Shown: in pieces, positions 53,437-62,628 of the stretch | Position numbering within the stretch: the first letter of the stretch is position 1 | Layout of the letters: the number at the start of each line of letters is the position of its first letter | Source of the DNA: Blautia schinkii DSM 10518 | Lineage (GTDB): Bacteria > Bacillota > Clostridia > Lachnospirales > Lachnospiraceae | DNA length: 64,000 nt | Direction: 5' to 3' | NCBI GenBank assembly: GCA_000702025.1 | Contig: JNKJ01000034.1 | Span: 1-64,000, forward strand | Made by a program: the position numbers and the translations under genes | The notes under the pieces: generated by a model | The model's input: the letters and a program-made list of their open reading frames with translations, nothing else | Told to the model about the DNA's origin: nothing | Databases searched by the model: none

Positions 53437-53661
53437 GGGGCACACCTCCTTCTAAGTAGTTTATCCACATTTGAAAAAAACATCTCAACAGGCCTGCTTC
53501 TTATAGCAGTACAATCATTCAATCAATACTTCAGCTACGCCTATCCAGCTTCTCCCAGCTGTTTAGAGGCTTCATAGTGCTCCTTTTCCCGAAAGTTACG
53601 GTTTGCATTGAGCTGTTAGAAAAGCTGCTTCTTTTTCTGCATTTGTCATAGTAATGTTTCC

Positions 53662-54098
53662 TTAACACAAAAATTCTGACTCTCTACCATAGCTTGTGAT
53701 ATATGCGCCTTTCTGTGCACGAGTAAGTGCAACATAAAGCAGGCATTTCTCCGATGCAATAGATTCCGCTTCAGAAACGGCATCCGTTTTGTTAATAGCA
53801 GATATCAAAGGAACAATGCGGCTGTTTACGGCTGTAACAAATACATATTTGAACTCCAGGCCCTTTACACGGTGCATCGTGGCAATACGCAAGCGTCCGG
53901 AATTAGCTTAACTTCGGCAGGATTCACAATTTGAATTTGCTCCAAGTCTGTCAGAAAGATTGCTTCTTTATCCTTCACAAGCGGAGAAATACCAATGCAG
54001 TATAAAGCCTTGTTGCCAAGACTGTTTGTTTCTATTTTTTTGACCATCCATTCTTCATCACGAATGATGACTCTCATTCCGGGAGCAAAATCAACCAT
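53662..54098 (-). pseudogene. Deletion chimera: helicase N-terminus joined to a UvrD-type helicase C-terminus
   Basis: From an ATG at 54098 (AAGGAGAC upstream), about 65 residues (MVDFAPGMRVIIRDEEWMVK, later EAIFLTDLEQIQIVNP) resemble the start of large SNF2-type helicases found in defence islands. From about 53892, in another frame, UvrD/Rep motif V-VI sequence follows (RIATMHRVKGLEFKYVFV, later CLLYVALTRAQKGAYIT). The nucleotide-binding motifs of both helicases are missing, so one deletion near 53895 joined two genes. Neither part can be an active helicase. Confidence 0.7.
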
Positions 54099-54235
54099 AG
54101 TGCTGTCTCCTTGTCTTTTGTCCTCTCAGCAAATATGAATCAAATACAATCAGACATCTGCTTTACGATATTTACCACTCTTTACTCTTGCGTCAGCTGG
54201 TTTTTCTGCATCGGCTGGAATAATCCAAGAATAGC

Positions 54236-54430
54236 CTATCTTCTGTGCACCGGGGATTCTGCCCGTCGTACACAAGGTTTGAATTCTCCGCACAGAAATT
54301 TCCCATTTATCAGATTGTTTGTTTGATAGATAAATATTCCATAATCCACCTCATTGCAGCTTTTTTCGCCGTTCTTCGCGTACAACATGTCGAGAATATT
54401 ATACTCTAAACTACGAATAACATCAACCAA
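54236..54430 (-). other. Degenerate coding remnant of unknown origin
   Basis: An open frame (VDVIRSLEYNILDMLYAKNG start) is flanked by stops in frame and lacks a convincing RBS. Conserved-looking residues at its start suggest the beginning of a lost gene upstream of the helicase chimera. I cannot assign it to a family. Confidence 0.35.
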
Positions 54431-54452
54431 CGATATTGGTTCTTTTCAAAAT

Positions 54453-54577
54453 ACTCATTTTTAGCAAATTAAAATGTCAGCCTGAGTCAAACCATCTCTC
54501 CCTGCATCATTTATTCTTGTAAATTTAGTACAGTTATCTCCGCGAAAAAACCCACAAACATATAGTCTGTGGGTTTT
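54453..54577. repeat. Direct repeat copy B (about 125 bp)
   Basis: This is the second copy of the repeat at 51822-51944, about 93% identical. It also ends in a terminator stem (54545-54577). The 2.5 kb between copies holds the AlbA_2 gene and helicase remnants. Confidence 0.9.
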
Positions 54578-54626
54578 GCATATAATAATTTTTCATTAGT
54601 ATGACCTGTACACCCTTAGAAAACAT
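54534..54626 (-). pseudogene. DUF2442 N-terminal remnant
   Basis: A 30-codon frame begins MFSKGVQVILMKNYY, which parallels the start of the intact DUF2442 gene at 56525 (MFPKVVQVIPMENYS). The upstream GTGAGGTGA context also matches. After 15 codons it runs into repeat copy B. A former paralogous gene was probably cut by the repeat or a deletion. Confidence 0.6.
54545..54577 (-). terminator. Terminator within direct repeat copy B
   Basis: AAAACCCACA and TGTGGGTTTT pair; on the minus strand TTTTTTCGCG follows. It terminates transcription coming from the DUF1016 and DUF2442 remnants. Confidence 0.75.
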
Positions 54627-54834
54627 ATTATCACCTCACGTTAAACCAAAGGATTCCTCACCACACAAAAAAACTACATAAGCACTCCAGTCTGAATCTA
54701 TGGAGCGGATACCTTTTTTTTAAAATAATGACATCATAAACGGAGCTTCCTTAGATGAAACATCCTCCGGAATATCAATTCTGTATTTCTTTGTTCTCTC
54801 ATCATAATTTAATATTCCAACAATTTTATTTCTA

Positions 54835-55335
54835 TTATTTCTCTTGATTGCGTATCTTCTCAAAATAACACCACCTTTTCCAAATCATCTCCCAAATTTT
54901 GTTCACATGAACCTCTGATAAAATATTGTCTATACTTTTGAAAATATAATCTCGATCTTCTGTTTTTAATTCCTGAATCCGTAAATCATATCCTTTTGGT
55001 ATCAATGACAAATTATACTCTAAGGATTTTGCCCCAATATAGTTATTAACAGGAAAATCTCTCATCACATCTGCTTCTTTAAGAAGTTTTTCATCAAATA
55101 ATCAATGCAAAACATCTGGTATATATAATTCCCATCCGTTTCTTATTGCAAACTCCAGTGGAGATTCATTTCCTTCTTTTTGCAAGTCATAATATAAATC
55201 ATATGCCAACTTTTCTTCATTGTTTCTACGGAAATTTTCCGAGACAGAAATCCATGTTTCCTGTTCTTTGCTGTCTACAATAATTTGTGCATGTATCAAC
55301 TGATATGTCACATGTGGAATTCCCAGGACATTCAT
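54835..55335 (-). pseudogene. Unrecognised gene split by an in-frame TGA
   Basis: The frame from 55335 encodes 77 residues (NVLGIPHVTYQLIHAQIIVD start), meets TGA at 55102-55104, then continues in the same frame with LFDEKLLKEADVMRDFPVNN and about 70 more residues to TAA at 54835. The two halves read as one protein of about 165 residues that resembles no family I can name. A further out-of-phase frame with coding character (ILNYDERTKKYRIDIPEDVS) follows at about 54722-54880 and looks like another decayed gene. Confidence 0.5.
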
Positions 55336-55343
55336 TTACACAC

Positions 55344-56027
55344 TCATGTCCAAATACTCAACTGATGATTGACAGCCACCACATAGGTTCCCAACTGACC
55401 TGCATAGGATGACTCAAATTCTGTAACCTTTACCTCGACTACTACATAGCAGCGCAGACGAATATGGTAAAACAACATATCAATGAAATTCTCTGTTGCG
55501 CCAATTTCAATCCGGTATTCCCGTCCCACAAAGGCAAATCCGTTGCCTAACTCCAGCAGAAACTTCTCGATGTTGTCCATTAGTGCATCCTTCAGTTCCT
55601 TTTCATTATAGCTTTGGGTCAATGTAATGAAATCAAACTTATATGGGTCTTTTGTAATCTCCTGTGCCAAATTGCTCTGCACATCCGGACTTGATTTACA
55701 AAAAAAGTGCTTTTTGCGCGTCACCTTTACACTTGTCCATGATAATCTTATGGTGTCCCCATGGAATCGCAAAAAGTGGTTCACTTTTATCGCAGCCTTA
55801 ATCTGGCTCTGGCGAAAGCGTTTACTCACTTCGGAAATCCAATCCCTATATTGATCATTCATTTCTACTAATTTGTCCATATCCGCCTCCATATTATCCC
55901 CAGCAATTCGCTCCAGGCCCGTGCCGAAGCTCTCTACATCTTTGGAGTAATACCTTTTCTTATCATCGTCCTCATACACAAAATTTATTCCACTTGTAAT
56001 CAGCGCCAGCTTGATGAAATGCGCCAT
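55344..56027 (-). pseudogene. DUF1016 (YhcG-type) PDDEXK nuclease, internally deleted and truncated
   Basis: The 227-codon frame holds the DUF1016 N-terminal start (MNDQYRDWISEVSKRFRQSQ), then jumps to the end of the linker (PDVQSNLAQEITKDPYKFDF) and into the nuclease domain (GFAFVGREYRIEIGATENFI, DMLFYHIRLRCYVVVEVK). Most of the DUF1016 domain between them is absent, and the C-terminal end of the nuclease domain is also cut. The nuclease core retains D-x-E-V-K-like residues. These proteins occur in restriction and toxin-antitoxin neighbourhoods. Probably inactive. Confidence 0.7.
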
Positions 56028-56249
56028 TCACTACATGAAAAATCTCCTGTGGTCTATTATATTTGACCTTCGCATAAATGTCTTTTAGGTAAAAAACCCC
56101 GAAAGCCGCATAGCTTCGAGGTTTTTGATTGTTGCTTACGCTTGCATAACTCCGAACGCCGTAAATACACCATTTTTAAGCTGTTTGTCAGTTACGTGTT
56201 CGTTACCCATATACGCTCATATGTGCGCATACTGTCTCCAATCCATATA

Positions 56250-56525
56250 TTATGCTATTTTTTCCACCGCTATCGGTAAATCATACAGTGTATCCGGGTC
56301 AATATCCAAACATTTCGTATTATCTCGATTCCCCCCGATATCCCATGCCAATGTATCATTCATCACTGTACAGGCTTCTTTAAAAACAGTGATATCTTTT
56401 AATGAACGAAATACCTCTTTCTCAATCATTTGAGTCATATCATAACATACGATTTTACCATCTTCAAAGTATACATATACCGAATAATTTTCCATTGGTA
56501 TTACCTGCACAACCTTCGGAAACAT
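56250..56525 (-). CDS. DUF2442 family protein
   Basis: The 91-residue protein starts MFPKVVQVIPMENYSVYVYF and ends with WDIGGNRDNTKCLDIDPDTL, the usual DUF2442 core and end. It follows a DUF4160 frame with overlapping start and stop. DUF4160-DUF2442 pairs are frequent and are suspected toxin-antitoxin-like modules. GAGGTG precedes the ATG at 56525. Confidence 0.82.
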   Translation of the reverse strand: MFPKVVQVIPMENYSVYVYFEDGKIVCYDMTQMIEKEVFRSLKDITVFKEACTVMNDTLAWDIGGNRDNTKCLDIDPDTLYDLPIAVEKIA

Positions 56526-56530
56526 AACAT

Positions 56531-56677
56531 TCACCTCACTTTTAAACTAACGGATTGATTCGGTTCATCGGTTTTCCATCCTTTGATAATTCCCAATTTC
56601 GCATGGAAATGTGGAGGATTATGGTCATCATAATACATTGTAACTCTGATTCCGTAAAACAACGATATCTCTGGCAT
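56531..56677 (-). CDS. DUF4160 family protein, shortened
   Basis: A 48-residue protein is encoded from an ATG at 56677 with AGGAGG. Residues 1-29 (MPEISLFYGIRVTMYYDDHN, then PPHFHAKLG) match DUF4160 starts. Normal members are about 80 residues and continue with a conserved helical part that is replaced here by a short unrelated tail (KGWKTDEPNQSVSLK). It is probably a deletion product. The frame overlaps the next gene. Confidence 0.65.
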   Translation of the reverse strand: MPEISLFYGIRVTMYYDDHNPPHFHAKLGIIKGWKTDEPNQSVSLKVR

Positions 56678-56708
56678 TATATTTACCTCCTCATTTCATT
56701 CTATCGCA

Positions 56709-56726
56709 TATATAGTTAACTATATA
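56709..56726 (-). promoter_or_regulatory. 18-bp palindrome at the DUF4160/DUF2442 promoter
   Basis: TATATAGTTAACTATATA is a perfect palindrome. On the minus strand it lies just downstream of TTGTCA (56729-56734) and overlaps the expected -10 region (TATATG after a 16-bp spacer). The position fits an operator for a self-regulating module (inference). Confidence 0.55.
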
Positions 56727-56759
56727 CTTGACAATATAAGTTTACCACAGTTATCACCT

Positions 56760-56814
56760 AAAAAAAGGGGCTGTCGCACCAATGATACAAAAATCATTGG
56801 CGTGGCAGCCCCTT
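56760..56814 (-). terminator. Strong terminator downstream of the signalling operon
   Basis: A long stem (AGGGGCTGTCGC...CCAATGAT paired with ATCATTGG...GGCAGCCCCT) is followed on the minus strand by a seven-base T run. A weaker T tract is present on the plus side. Confidence 0.88.
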
Positions 56815-56829
56815 CTCTTTTTACATTTT

Positions 56830-57099
56830 TTAGTAGTGGGTTTGTTTTTAAATTTGACGGTTTCTTTTGCATATGCCCCCCGTTTTCGGGAGGCTTTAAA
56901 CAGCAATAAGTTTTGTTAAATTCCCCCAGTTTATTTAGGGGGAATTATACTATATTAACTACCAATTTTATCCTACAAACAACATCATATTTTCCTTATT
57001 TAATCCTTAAAACATCCTATTTTAACAAACACAACATCCTTTTCCTAATTCATATAAGTGCAATCAGTTCTGCTACCTATCACAGTAAATAGGTTCACT
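56830..57099. other. AT-rich 3' region of the signalling operon
   Basis: No gene is visible. There are a small hairpin AATTCCCCC/GGGGGAATT (about 56929-56947), a C/G hairpin (56876-56891), and three spaced copies of AACATCC (about 57009, 57030 and others), which could be coincidental. Confidence 0.4.
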
Positions 57100-57771
57100 T
57101 TATGGGTCAAATTTATAGCCGATTCCGTGAATGCTTTTGATGTAATCTTGCGAATTAGCCTCAATTCTGAGTTTTTGCCTGACTCGGCTTATGAGGTTGC
57201 TAACCACCTTGGAGGAAACATCTGCATATTCTTCACCCCATACAAATATTGAAATCATTTTAAATGTCATTACCCGCTTACGATTAGAAAATAACAAATA
57301 TAATGCATCAAATTCCTGTCGCGTAAAATTTATTTCTATTCCACTGACCTGCACAACACGCTGTTCCAGGCAAACACATAAATCTTTGTCAGTAATAACA
57401 GTCAATGGTTTATTCGTATCTATGTGATCAATATAGTTGTCTATATCTTTAATCCTGTCCAAATTGTTTTCTGAGTTTTTGGAGCCTAATAAATATTGAA
57501 AAATAAATTGTGCTCGACTCTAGACACTATATTTTGGTGATACTACAAGAATGGGAATCGTCTTGATCTGACGAAGGGCCTCTATGTACGACTGAAATTC
57601 TAACATTCTAGTATGAAACACTACACAAGCATAATCGCGATTGCTTAACAGTTGTACCGCTTCTTCCGCAGACTCGGCTAATTCTATGTTAACTTTGTAT
57701 TTAAGCCATTCTTTTTTGGCTTCTAAATACTCTTCACGCATATAGCCAATTCCTAATACAAGACGATTCAT
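57100..57771 (-). pseudogene. Winged-helix response regulator split by an in-frame TAG
   Basis: The first 83 codons encode a receiver-like domain (VNIELAESAEEAVQLLSNRD). The usual phospho-acceptor Asp position reads VVFHTRM, so it is degenerate even before the break. TAG is at 57520-57522. The same frame continues for 139 codons with a linker and an OmpR-type winged helix (INFTRQEFDALYLLFSNRKR; NLISRVRQKLRI; SIHGIGYKF). One base change would restore a protein of about 223 residues. It follows the BvgS-like kinase gene and is likely its former output partner. Confidence 0.82.
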
Positions 57772-57878
57772 TCGAGGCCTCCTTTCCTTTAAAACTATGT
57801 CAAGTATAATCTAGGTTTTTTGCCAGTTAATCTTCATGAGTCTTTCAGGATATGTGATGCTCATTTAAATCTATCATT

Positions 57879-60671
57879 TTAATTTGATAACCACTTCTGG
57901 AGCACAGTATAGAGCAAGTCAATCTCCAATGGTTTCGCAAGAAAATCATTCATACCCGCCTCTTTCGCCATATCTCTATCCTCTTGGAACGAGTTGGCCG
58001 TTAGGGCGACAATGGGAATTTTTGCCGCGTCAGGATGGCCGGAAGCCCGTATGGCCCTTGTCGCTTCCAGACCTCCCATGTTGGGCATCCTCATATCCAT
58101 TAAAATGAGATTATAATATCCGGGGGCGCTTTGCTCAAAGCACGCGACTGCCTTTGCTCCATCCTCAGCTAGCTCCACCTGCATTCCCTTCAAGGTTAAA
58201 ATCTCCATTGCGATTTCTGCATTAATGGCGTTATCCTCTGCCAATAAAATCCGTACATTTTCAAAATCGAAAGAATGCTCTATCTGTGTTTTTAATTCTA
58301 TGGGCTTTCCAAAACTAAGGGGAATGGAAAAGAAAAATTCGCTTCCCACATTTATCTTGCTTTTCACTTTCAAAGAGCCGCCCATGAGCTGCACAATATT
58401 TCGGCTGATGGGTAAGCCCAATCCGGTTCCTTGATTACGCATCCGATTGGCCCCGGCCTGCTCAAAAGATTCAAAAATGCGCTCTAAATCCTCTGCCTTT
58501 ATACCAATGCCGGAGTCAGAGACCTTAAATAAATAGGTGGCCTGCATGTCCGTTTCTGTAGTTTCCTCTACCGTCAGATGTACCGTTCCTCCTGGTGGTG
58601 TAAATTTAATGGCATTGGAAACCAAATTCATCAAAACCTGCTTTAATCGGATCGCATCGCCTTTCAAGTCAGAATGCTTGAAATTTGTGTCACAGCAAAG
58701 TTCGATTTCCCGGGCCTGCGCCTGTGTTTGCATCATGCTGCACAGCTCATCAAGCATCTGCCGTAAGGAGAAATCTTCATCTGCAATAGCCAGCATACCA
58801 TTATCAATTCGGCTCATATCTAAAATATCGTTGATTAGCCCCAGTAAATACTGTGAAGTTGAACTCAGCTTGGCCAAATTTTCTTGTATACTTTCAGGGA
58901 TATCCTCCTTCATTGCAATGAGCGCGGTCGTTCCGACAATGGCATTCATCGGCGTCCGGATTTCGTGGCTCATTCGGGACAAAAATTCACTTTTGGCTTT
59001 GTTATCCGCTTCCGCTTTGGCAATATCTTTTTGCATATTGGCGTTCTTTACACGCATATTGGCTATTATAATAATCACCATTGTGATAAGCAGTAAAATG
59101 GTTGAAATAGAGGCGACTGCTAAAATAGGATTGGTCTTTAAAAAACTTTGCAGCGATACCTTTGTGTCTCCAATGGAAATCAGATTATGATCCAAAAGAG
59201 AATTCCTGTCATCCTCGGACAAACTGTTGATGCCTTTGTTGATGATGGACAGCAGCTCCGCATTTGCGGGCATGGGCATAGCAAAGCTGATGCTCATACG
59301 GTTTGCCGATAAAGTAACAGGAACAACGTTGGTATAAATTTTTTCCTGCATCATCTGTTCCATCCGAGCAGAAAGCCCACAGGCAAAATCCACTTTACCG
59401 GTGTTCACCGCGGACAAAACCTCTTCAAGGGTCGCAAAATATGTTACTTCGCTTGCTTTTACATAAGAGGGCAGCTGGCGCCCTTCCAAAAGGCCGCAGG
59501 TTAATTCGTCCGCCGGGTAGGTAACAGACCGGTTACGTACAATCAAATCATTTAATGAGGCATAGGATTTGGTCTGTACCAATTCACTCCTCATAGCGTC
59601 CGCCGAATCATCGAAGAAAATACCAGCCATATCGGCTTTGCCGTCGATAACGAGTTGTTGTGCATGGGCGTAGGAATCTGCCAATACATAGGAAAACTCG
59701 ATTCCATATCGTTCGGTTATTTTTTCCAGTAGCTCTGGAACCAGCCCAATATGGTCGCCGTCCTCGTAACCAATACAATATAGAGGGTGATAATAGTTGG
59801 GAACCGCCACGGTCACTGTACCTTTCTGCCCAATATAATTTTTTTCTTCCTCGGTCAGCAACAGGTTCTCCACACCTGTATCATCAAAGTACCGGTTATA
59901 GACTGTTTCCGAAAAATGGGGGTCCGATAACAGGATGCGCTCCATCGCCCAATTCAACTGCTCAAGCAGTTCCTGGTTGTCCGGCTGCACCACCAGATAA
60001 TGTGGCTGCGCATCAAAATACGCTACCGCGCGAAACTCGCCTGTATCATCTGTGGCGTTCCCGAGTTTGAGGTCAATTTTACCTGCTTCCAAATCCAGAT
60101 TGATTTGATTGGCGGCAACTTCCTCGGCGGTGTACGGCTTGAGCGTGTACTCTAAGCCATTGGCAGAGAGGAACTCCTCCAGCCGGCGCACATTCTCGGT
60201 TGCCCGCTTCACAACGCCTATGGTCTTCCCATTCAAATCCCTTAAATCATAGCCTTTAATAGCATCATTATCCTGACGCGCCAGCAATACAGCTTTGGTA
60301 TTGCCGCAGCTATAATCCGGGTAGGCAAAGTATTGCTCAAAGGTCTCTGAATAATAAGTGCCGCCCATAATGTCGTATTTACCGGCAATGAACTCCTTCG
60401 TCATGTCATTAGCGTCGGTATCAATAAATTCATATGTCCAGCCGGTGTATTTTGCGATTTCATACAGATAATCTACAACCAAGCCAGAACGGTTCCCATT
60501 TTCATCGGTCATGGTAAAGCCTTCCGTTTCCGGAAACGGGATTCGAAGCCGAACGGGCTGCTCTTCCGCGGCAAAAACCGAAACGGTACTTGAAAGCAGA
60601 ATAACAAGCAATACCATCACAGCAAAAACTTTTCCTTTACGTTTTTTTAACTGTTTTTTAGAATACTTCAT
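57879..60671 (-). CDS. BvgS-like hybrid sensor kinase with two periplasmic-binding-type sensor domains
   Basis: The protein has 930 residues. A signal anchor (about 13-34) leads to two tandem SBP_bac_3 domains (about 40-265 and 275-500) that would sit outside the membrane. A membrane segment (about 515-540) follows, then HisKA with MSHEIRTPMNAIVG (near 590), HATPase (near 690-800, GTGLGLPISRNIVQLMGG), and a C-terminal receiver (NVRILLAEDNAINAEIAMEI, LILMDMRMPNMGG, PIVALTAN). Binding of an amino acid or small metabolite by the sensor domains is plausible. It follows the SBP/5'-nucleotidase gene by 77 bp. Confidence 0.92.
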   Translation of the reverse strand: MKYSKKQLKKRKGKVFAVMVLLVILLSSTVSVFAAEEQPVRLRIPFPETEGFTMTDENGNRSGLVVDYLYEIAKYTGWTYEFIDTDANDMTKEFIAGKYDIMGGTYYSETFEQYFAYPDYSCGNTKAVLLARQDNDAIKGYDLRDLNGKTIGVVKRATENVRRLEEFLSANGLEYTLKPYTAEEVAANQINLDLEAGKIDLKLGNATDDTGEFRAVAYFDAQPHYLVVQPDNQELLEQLNWAMERILLSDPHFSETVYNRYFDDTGVENLLLTEEEKNYIGQKGTVTVAVPNYYHPLYCIGYEDGDHIGLVPELLEKITERYGIEFSYVLADSYAHAQQLVIDGKADMAGIFFDDSADAMRSELVQTKSYASLNDLIVRNRSVTYPADELTCGLLEGRQLPSYVKASEVTYFATLEEVLSAVNTGKVDFACGLSARMEQMMQEKIYTNVVPVTLSANRMSISFAMPMPANAELLSIINKGINSLSEDDRNSLLDHNLISIGDTKVSLQSFLKTNPILAVASISTILLLITMVIIIIANMRVKNANMQKDIAKAEADNKAKSEFLSRMSHEIRTPMNAIVGTTALIAMKEDIPESIQENLAKLSSTSQYLLGLINDILDMSRIDNGMLAIADEDFSLRQMLDELCSMMQTQAQAREIELCCDTNFKHSDLKGDAIRLKQVLMNLVSNAIKFTPPGGTVHLTVEETTETDMQATYLFKVSDSGIGIKAEDLERIFESFEQAGANRMRNQGTGLGLPISRNIVQLMGGSLKVKSKINVGSEFFFSIPLSFGKPIELKTQIEHSFDFENVRILLAEDNAINAEIAMEILTLKGMQVELAEDGAKAVACFEQSAPGYYNLILMDMRMPNMGGLEATRAIRASGHPDAAKIPIVALTANSFQEDRDMAKEAGMNDFLAKPLEIDLLYTVLQKWLSN

Positions 60672-60748
60672 ATAGACTCCTACTCAAATAGTTGTCTCGC
60701 AAAAACATAATATTTCTGTGAGATATTCACCTATTTCTGTTCTAGACT

Positions 60749-62614
60749 TTAATCCCACCGCAGTGTAAGACGTCGATCCTTGGCCGGGGAGACGGTCCCC
60801 GCCTGTTTGACCGCGGAAGTGACCAAATCAATATTACTGCCAATCTCACTGTGGGTGTTCAGCGTGGCTGTGATATAGGATTCGTCAATGGAGGTGGCCC
60901 AGGCGGCGACGGTATAAACCCTGCCATCTTCAATCTCGCTGCCATCGGCCAAAGTCAGCTTCAGGACATTCTCATTTTTGTCCCGCCAGGGTGCGTATTC
61001 CATGGCAAGGCCAGAAAAAGCGTACATGGCGTTGGCTTCCTCACCATTGATGATGGGGTGTTCCATCAGCTTTTTCAGATCGGCTCCGGTGATCTCATAG
61101 GTGGTCAGGTAGTCCTCGGCACCCAGCCCACGCAGGTAAAAGCTATTCAGCAAGGTCACGTCGCCCTTATAGATTTTCGCCAAGTTTCCTTTGTAATAGG
61201 TGCCATGGGGAATGAGGGCGATCTCCGCCCCTGTGGCGGAGAGCATAGCGTCCGCAATAAAACAGCTGGTTTCCAATATAGTAAAATCCTCGGCGGCGGT
61301 TCCGGAGGGCTTCTCTGGCTCTCGCGAAGCAGAGATGCTTTCCATCATGGCGTCTGTTTCGTCAAGTGCCTGCTCCAGGTTCAGCTTGCCATCCAAATAC
61401 GCCTTCAGGGTCTGATTGTGAAGCTCGTTTCCAATTCTGTCCGCATAGAAAATCCGCCCGTTCTCAATGCATGTCTGTACGTCCCGATACTCCTCCCGCA
61501 GATTTGCCTCCGCGGATTTTACGCTGCTAACTCCCGAAAAGACCTCCAGCAGGGCCTCCTGGCCTTCATTGGTGCTGAGAAATTCAAAAATATCCAGCAG
61601 TATCTGTTTTTTGTCGGGGTCTTCCATGGACGCTTTCGAAAGGGCCATACAGCGTCCCGGCGACATCTGCATCCAACGCTCCCCAGGCGTGTCGGAGGGG
61701 TAGCCAAAAAAGCCGATCTCACATTCCGGCTGTTCGTCCTCGTAGAGGGAAAACATGGTCAACTGTTCCGGCAGCATGGCGATCTCCCCCGCGTAGAGGG
61801 CGTGGCGGTTTTGCGTGAGGCTGGAGGATAAATCTCCTTCCACCACGATGCCCCGGTCGTAAAGATTTTTTAGTACCTCAAAATACGGCTCCAGCAGGCC
61901 CTTGCAGGAGGCTTGGCCGCTGCAAAAAAGGTCATACTGCTTTCGCTTTTCCACAGTGGAAAAAACGGTGCGGTTGCTAAGTCCCAGCCCTACCCCATCC
62001 GGGGAGTACTTAAAGCAGGGGACAAAGGAACGGATGCCCTGGGCTGAAATTTCCTCGCACAGGGTATAAAACTCATCGATGGTTTCCGGAATTTCCCAAC
62101 CGTGCGCTTCAAATAGGCTCTTGTTGTAAAAGATTCCCTGCACCGTGTTGTTGATGGGAAGCTGGTGCAGCTTTCCATCGGCACTCAAATCGTTCAGCAC
62201 GGATTGATAATACCGGGAGGTAAAATCCTCCGCAGATAAATCATAAAAAGCACTGCAGCTTATCCCTGTATCTTTGATATAGCTTGTAACGACAATATCC
62301 TCCAAATCCTTCTGTACCCCGGGATGCTTTGCGTGCTCTTCCACATCAGTAATGCTGACCTGATTCAGGATGACAATATCCACATTGGGAAATTCCGCCT
62401 CGATAGCAAGCTCCAGCGGCTTTGAATGGCCGGGCGCGTATATGCCGATGGTGATGACCGTTTTGTCAAAATTCACTGCATCATAGGTCAAAATCTCATT
62501 GTCCGCGCAGAACCGCGCCTCTGCTTCCGATTTACTCGGCGTATCGCCGCAGCCAGCTATGCCCAACAACACAGTGCCCGCCAATACGAAACTCAAAACC
62601 TTCTGTTTTCTCAT
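60749..62614 (-). CDS. Solute-binding lipoprotein fused to a 5'-nucleotidase C-terminal domain
   Basis: The protein has 621 residues. A lipoprotein signal (VLLGIAGCGD, Cys22) precedes a family 1 extracellular solute-binding domain (about 45-420: VNFDKTVITIGIYAPGH start; LHQLPINNTVQGIFYNKSLF). Residues about 440-615 match the 5_nucleotid_C domain: SCFIADAMLSATGAEIALIP, GDVTLLNSFYLRGLGAEDYL, TYEITGADLKKLMEH and YTVAAWATS. The catalytic metallophosphatase domain is absent. Its place between two hybrid kinase genes suggests an extracellular sensory role, not a transport role (no permease nearby). RBS AAGGAGG. Confidence 0.85.
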   Translation of the reverse strand: MRKQKVLSFVLAGTVLLGIAGCGDTPSKSEAEARFCADNEILTYDAVNFDKTVITIGIYAPGHSKPLELAIEAEFPNVDIVILNQVSITDVEEHAKHPGVQKDLEDIVVTSYIKDTGISCSAFYDLSAEDFTSRYYQSVLNDLSADGKLHQLPINNTVQGIFYNKSLFEAHGWEIPETIDEFYTLCEEISAQGIRSFVPCFKYSPDGVGLGLSNRTVFSTVEKRKQYDLFCSGQASCKGLLEPYFEVLKNLYDRGIVVEGDLSSSLTQNRHALYAGEIAMLPEQLTMFSLYEDEQPECEIGFFGYPSDTPGERWMQMSPGRCMALSKASMEDPDKKQILLDIFEFLSTNEGQEALLEVFSGVSSVKSAEANLREEYRDVQTCIENGRIFYADRIGNELHNQTLKAYLDGKLNLEQALDETDAMMESISASREPEKPSGTAAEDFTILETSCFIADAMLSATGAEIALIPHGTYYKGNLAKIYKGDVTLLNSFYLRGLGAEDYLTTYEITGADLKKLMEHPIINGEEANAMYAFSGLAMEYAPWRDKNENVLKLTLADGSEIEDGRVYTVAAWATSIDESYITATLNTHSEIGSNIDLVTSAVKQAGTVSPAKDRRLTLRWD

Positions 62615-62628
62615 CCCGTAATCCCTCC

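Noticed and set aside
9733..57522. Reassignment of TAG to an amino acid
   Set aside because: nanE and the Arc-type gene, both complete, end in TAG at the expected length, so TAG functions as a stop.
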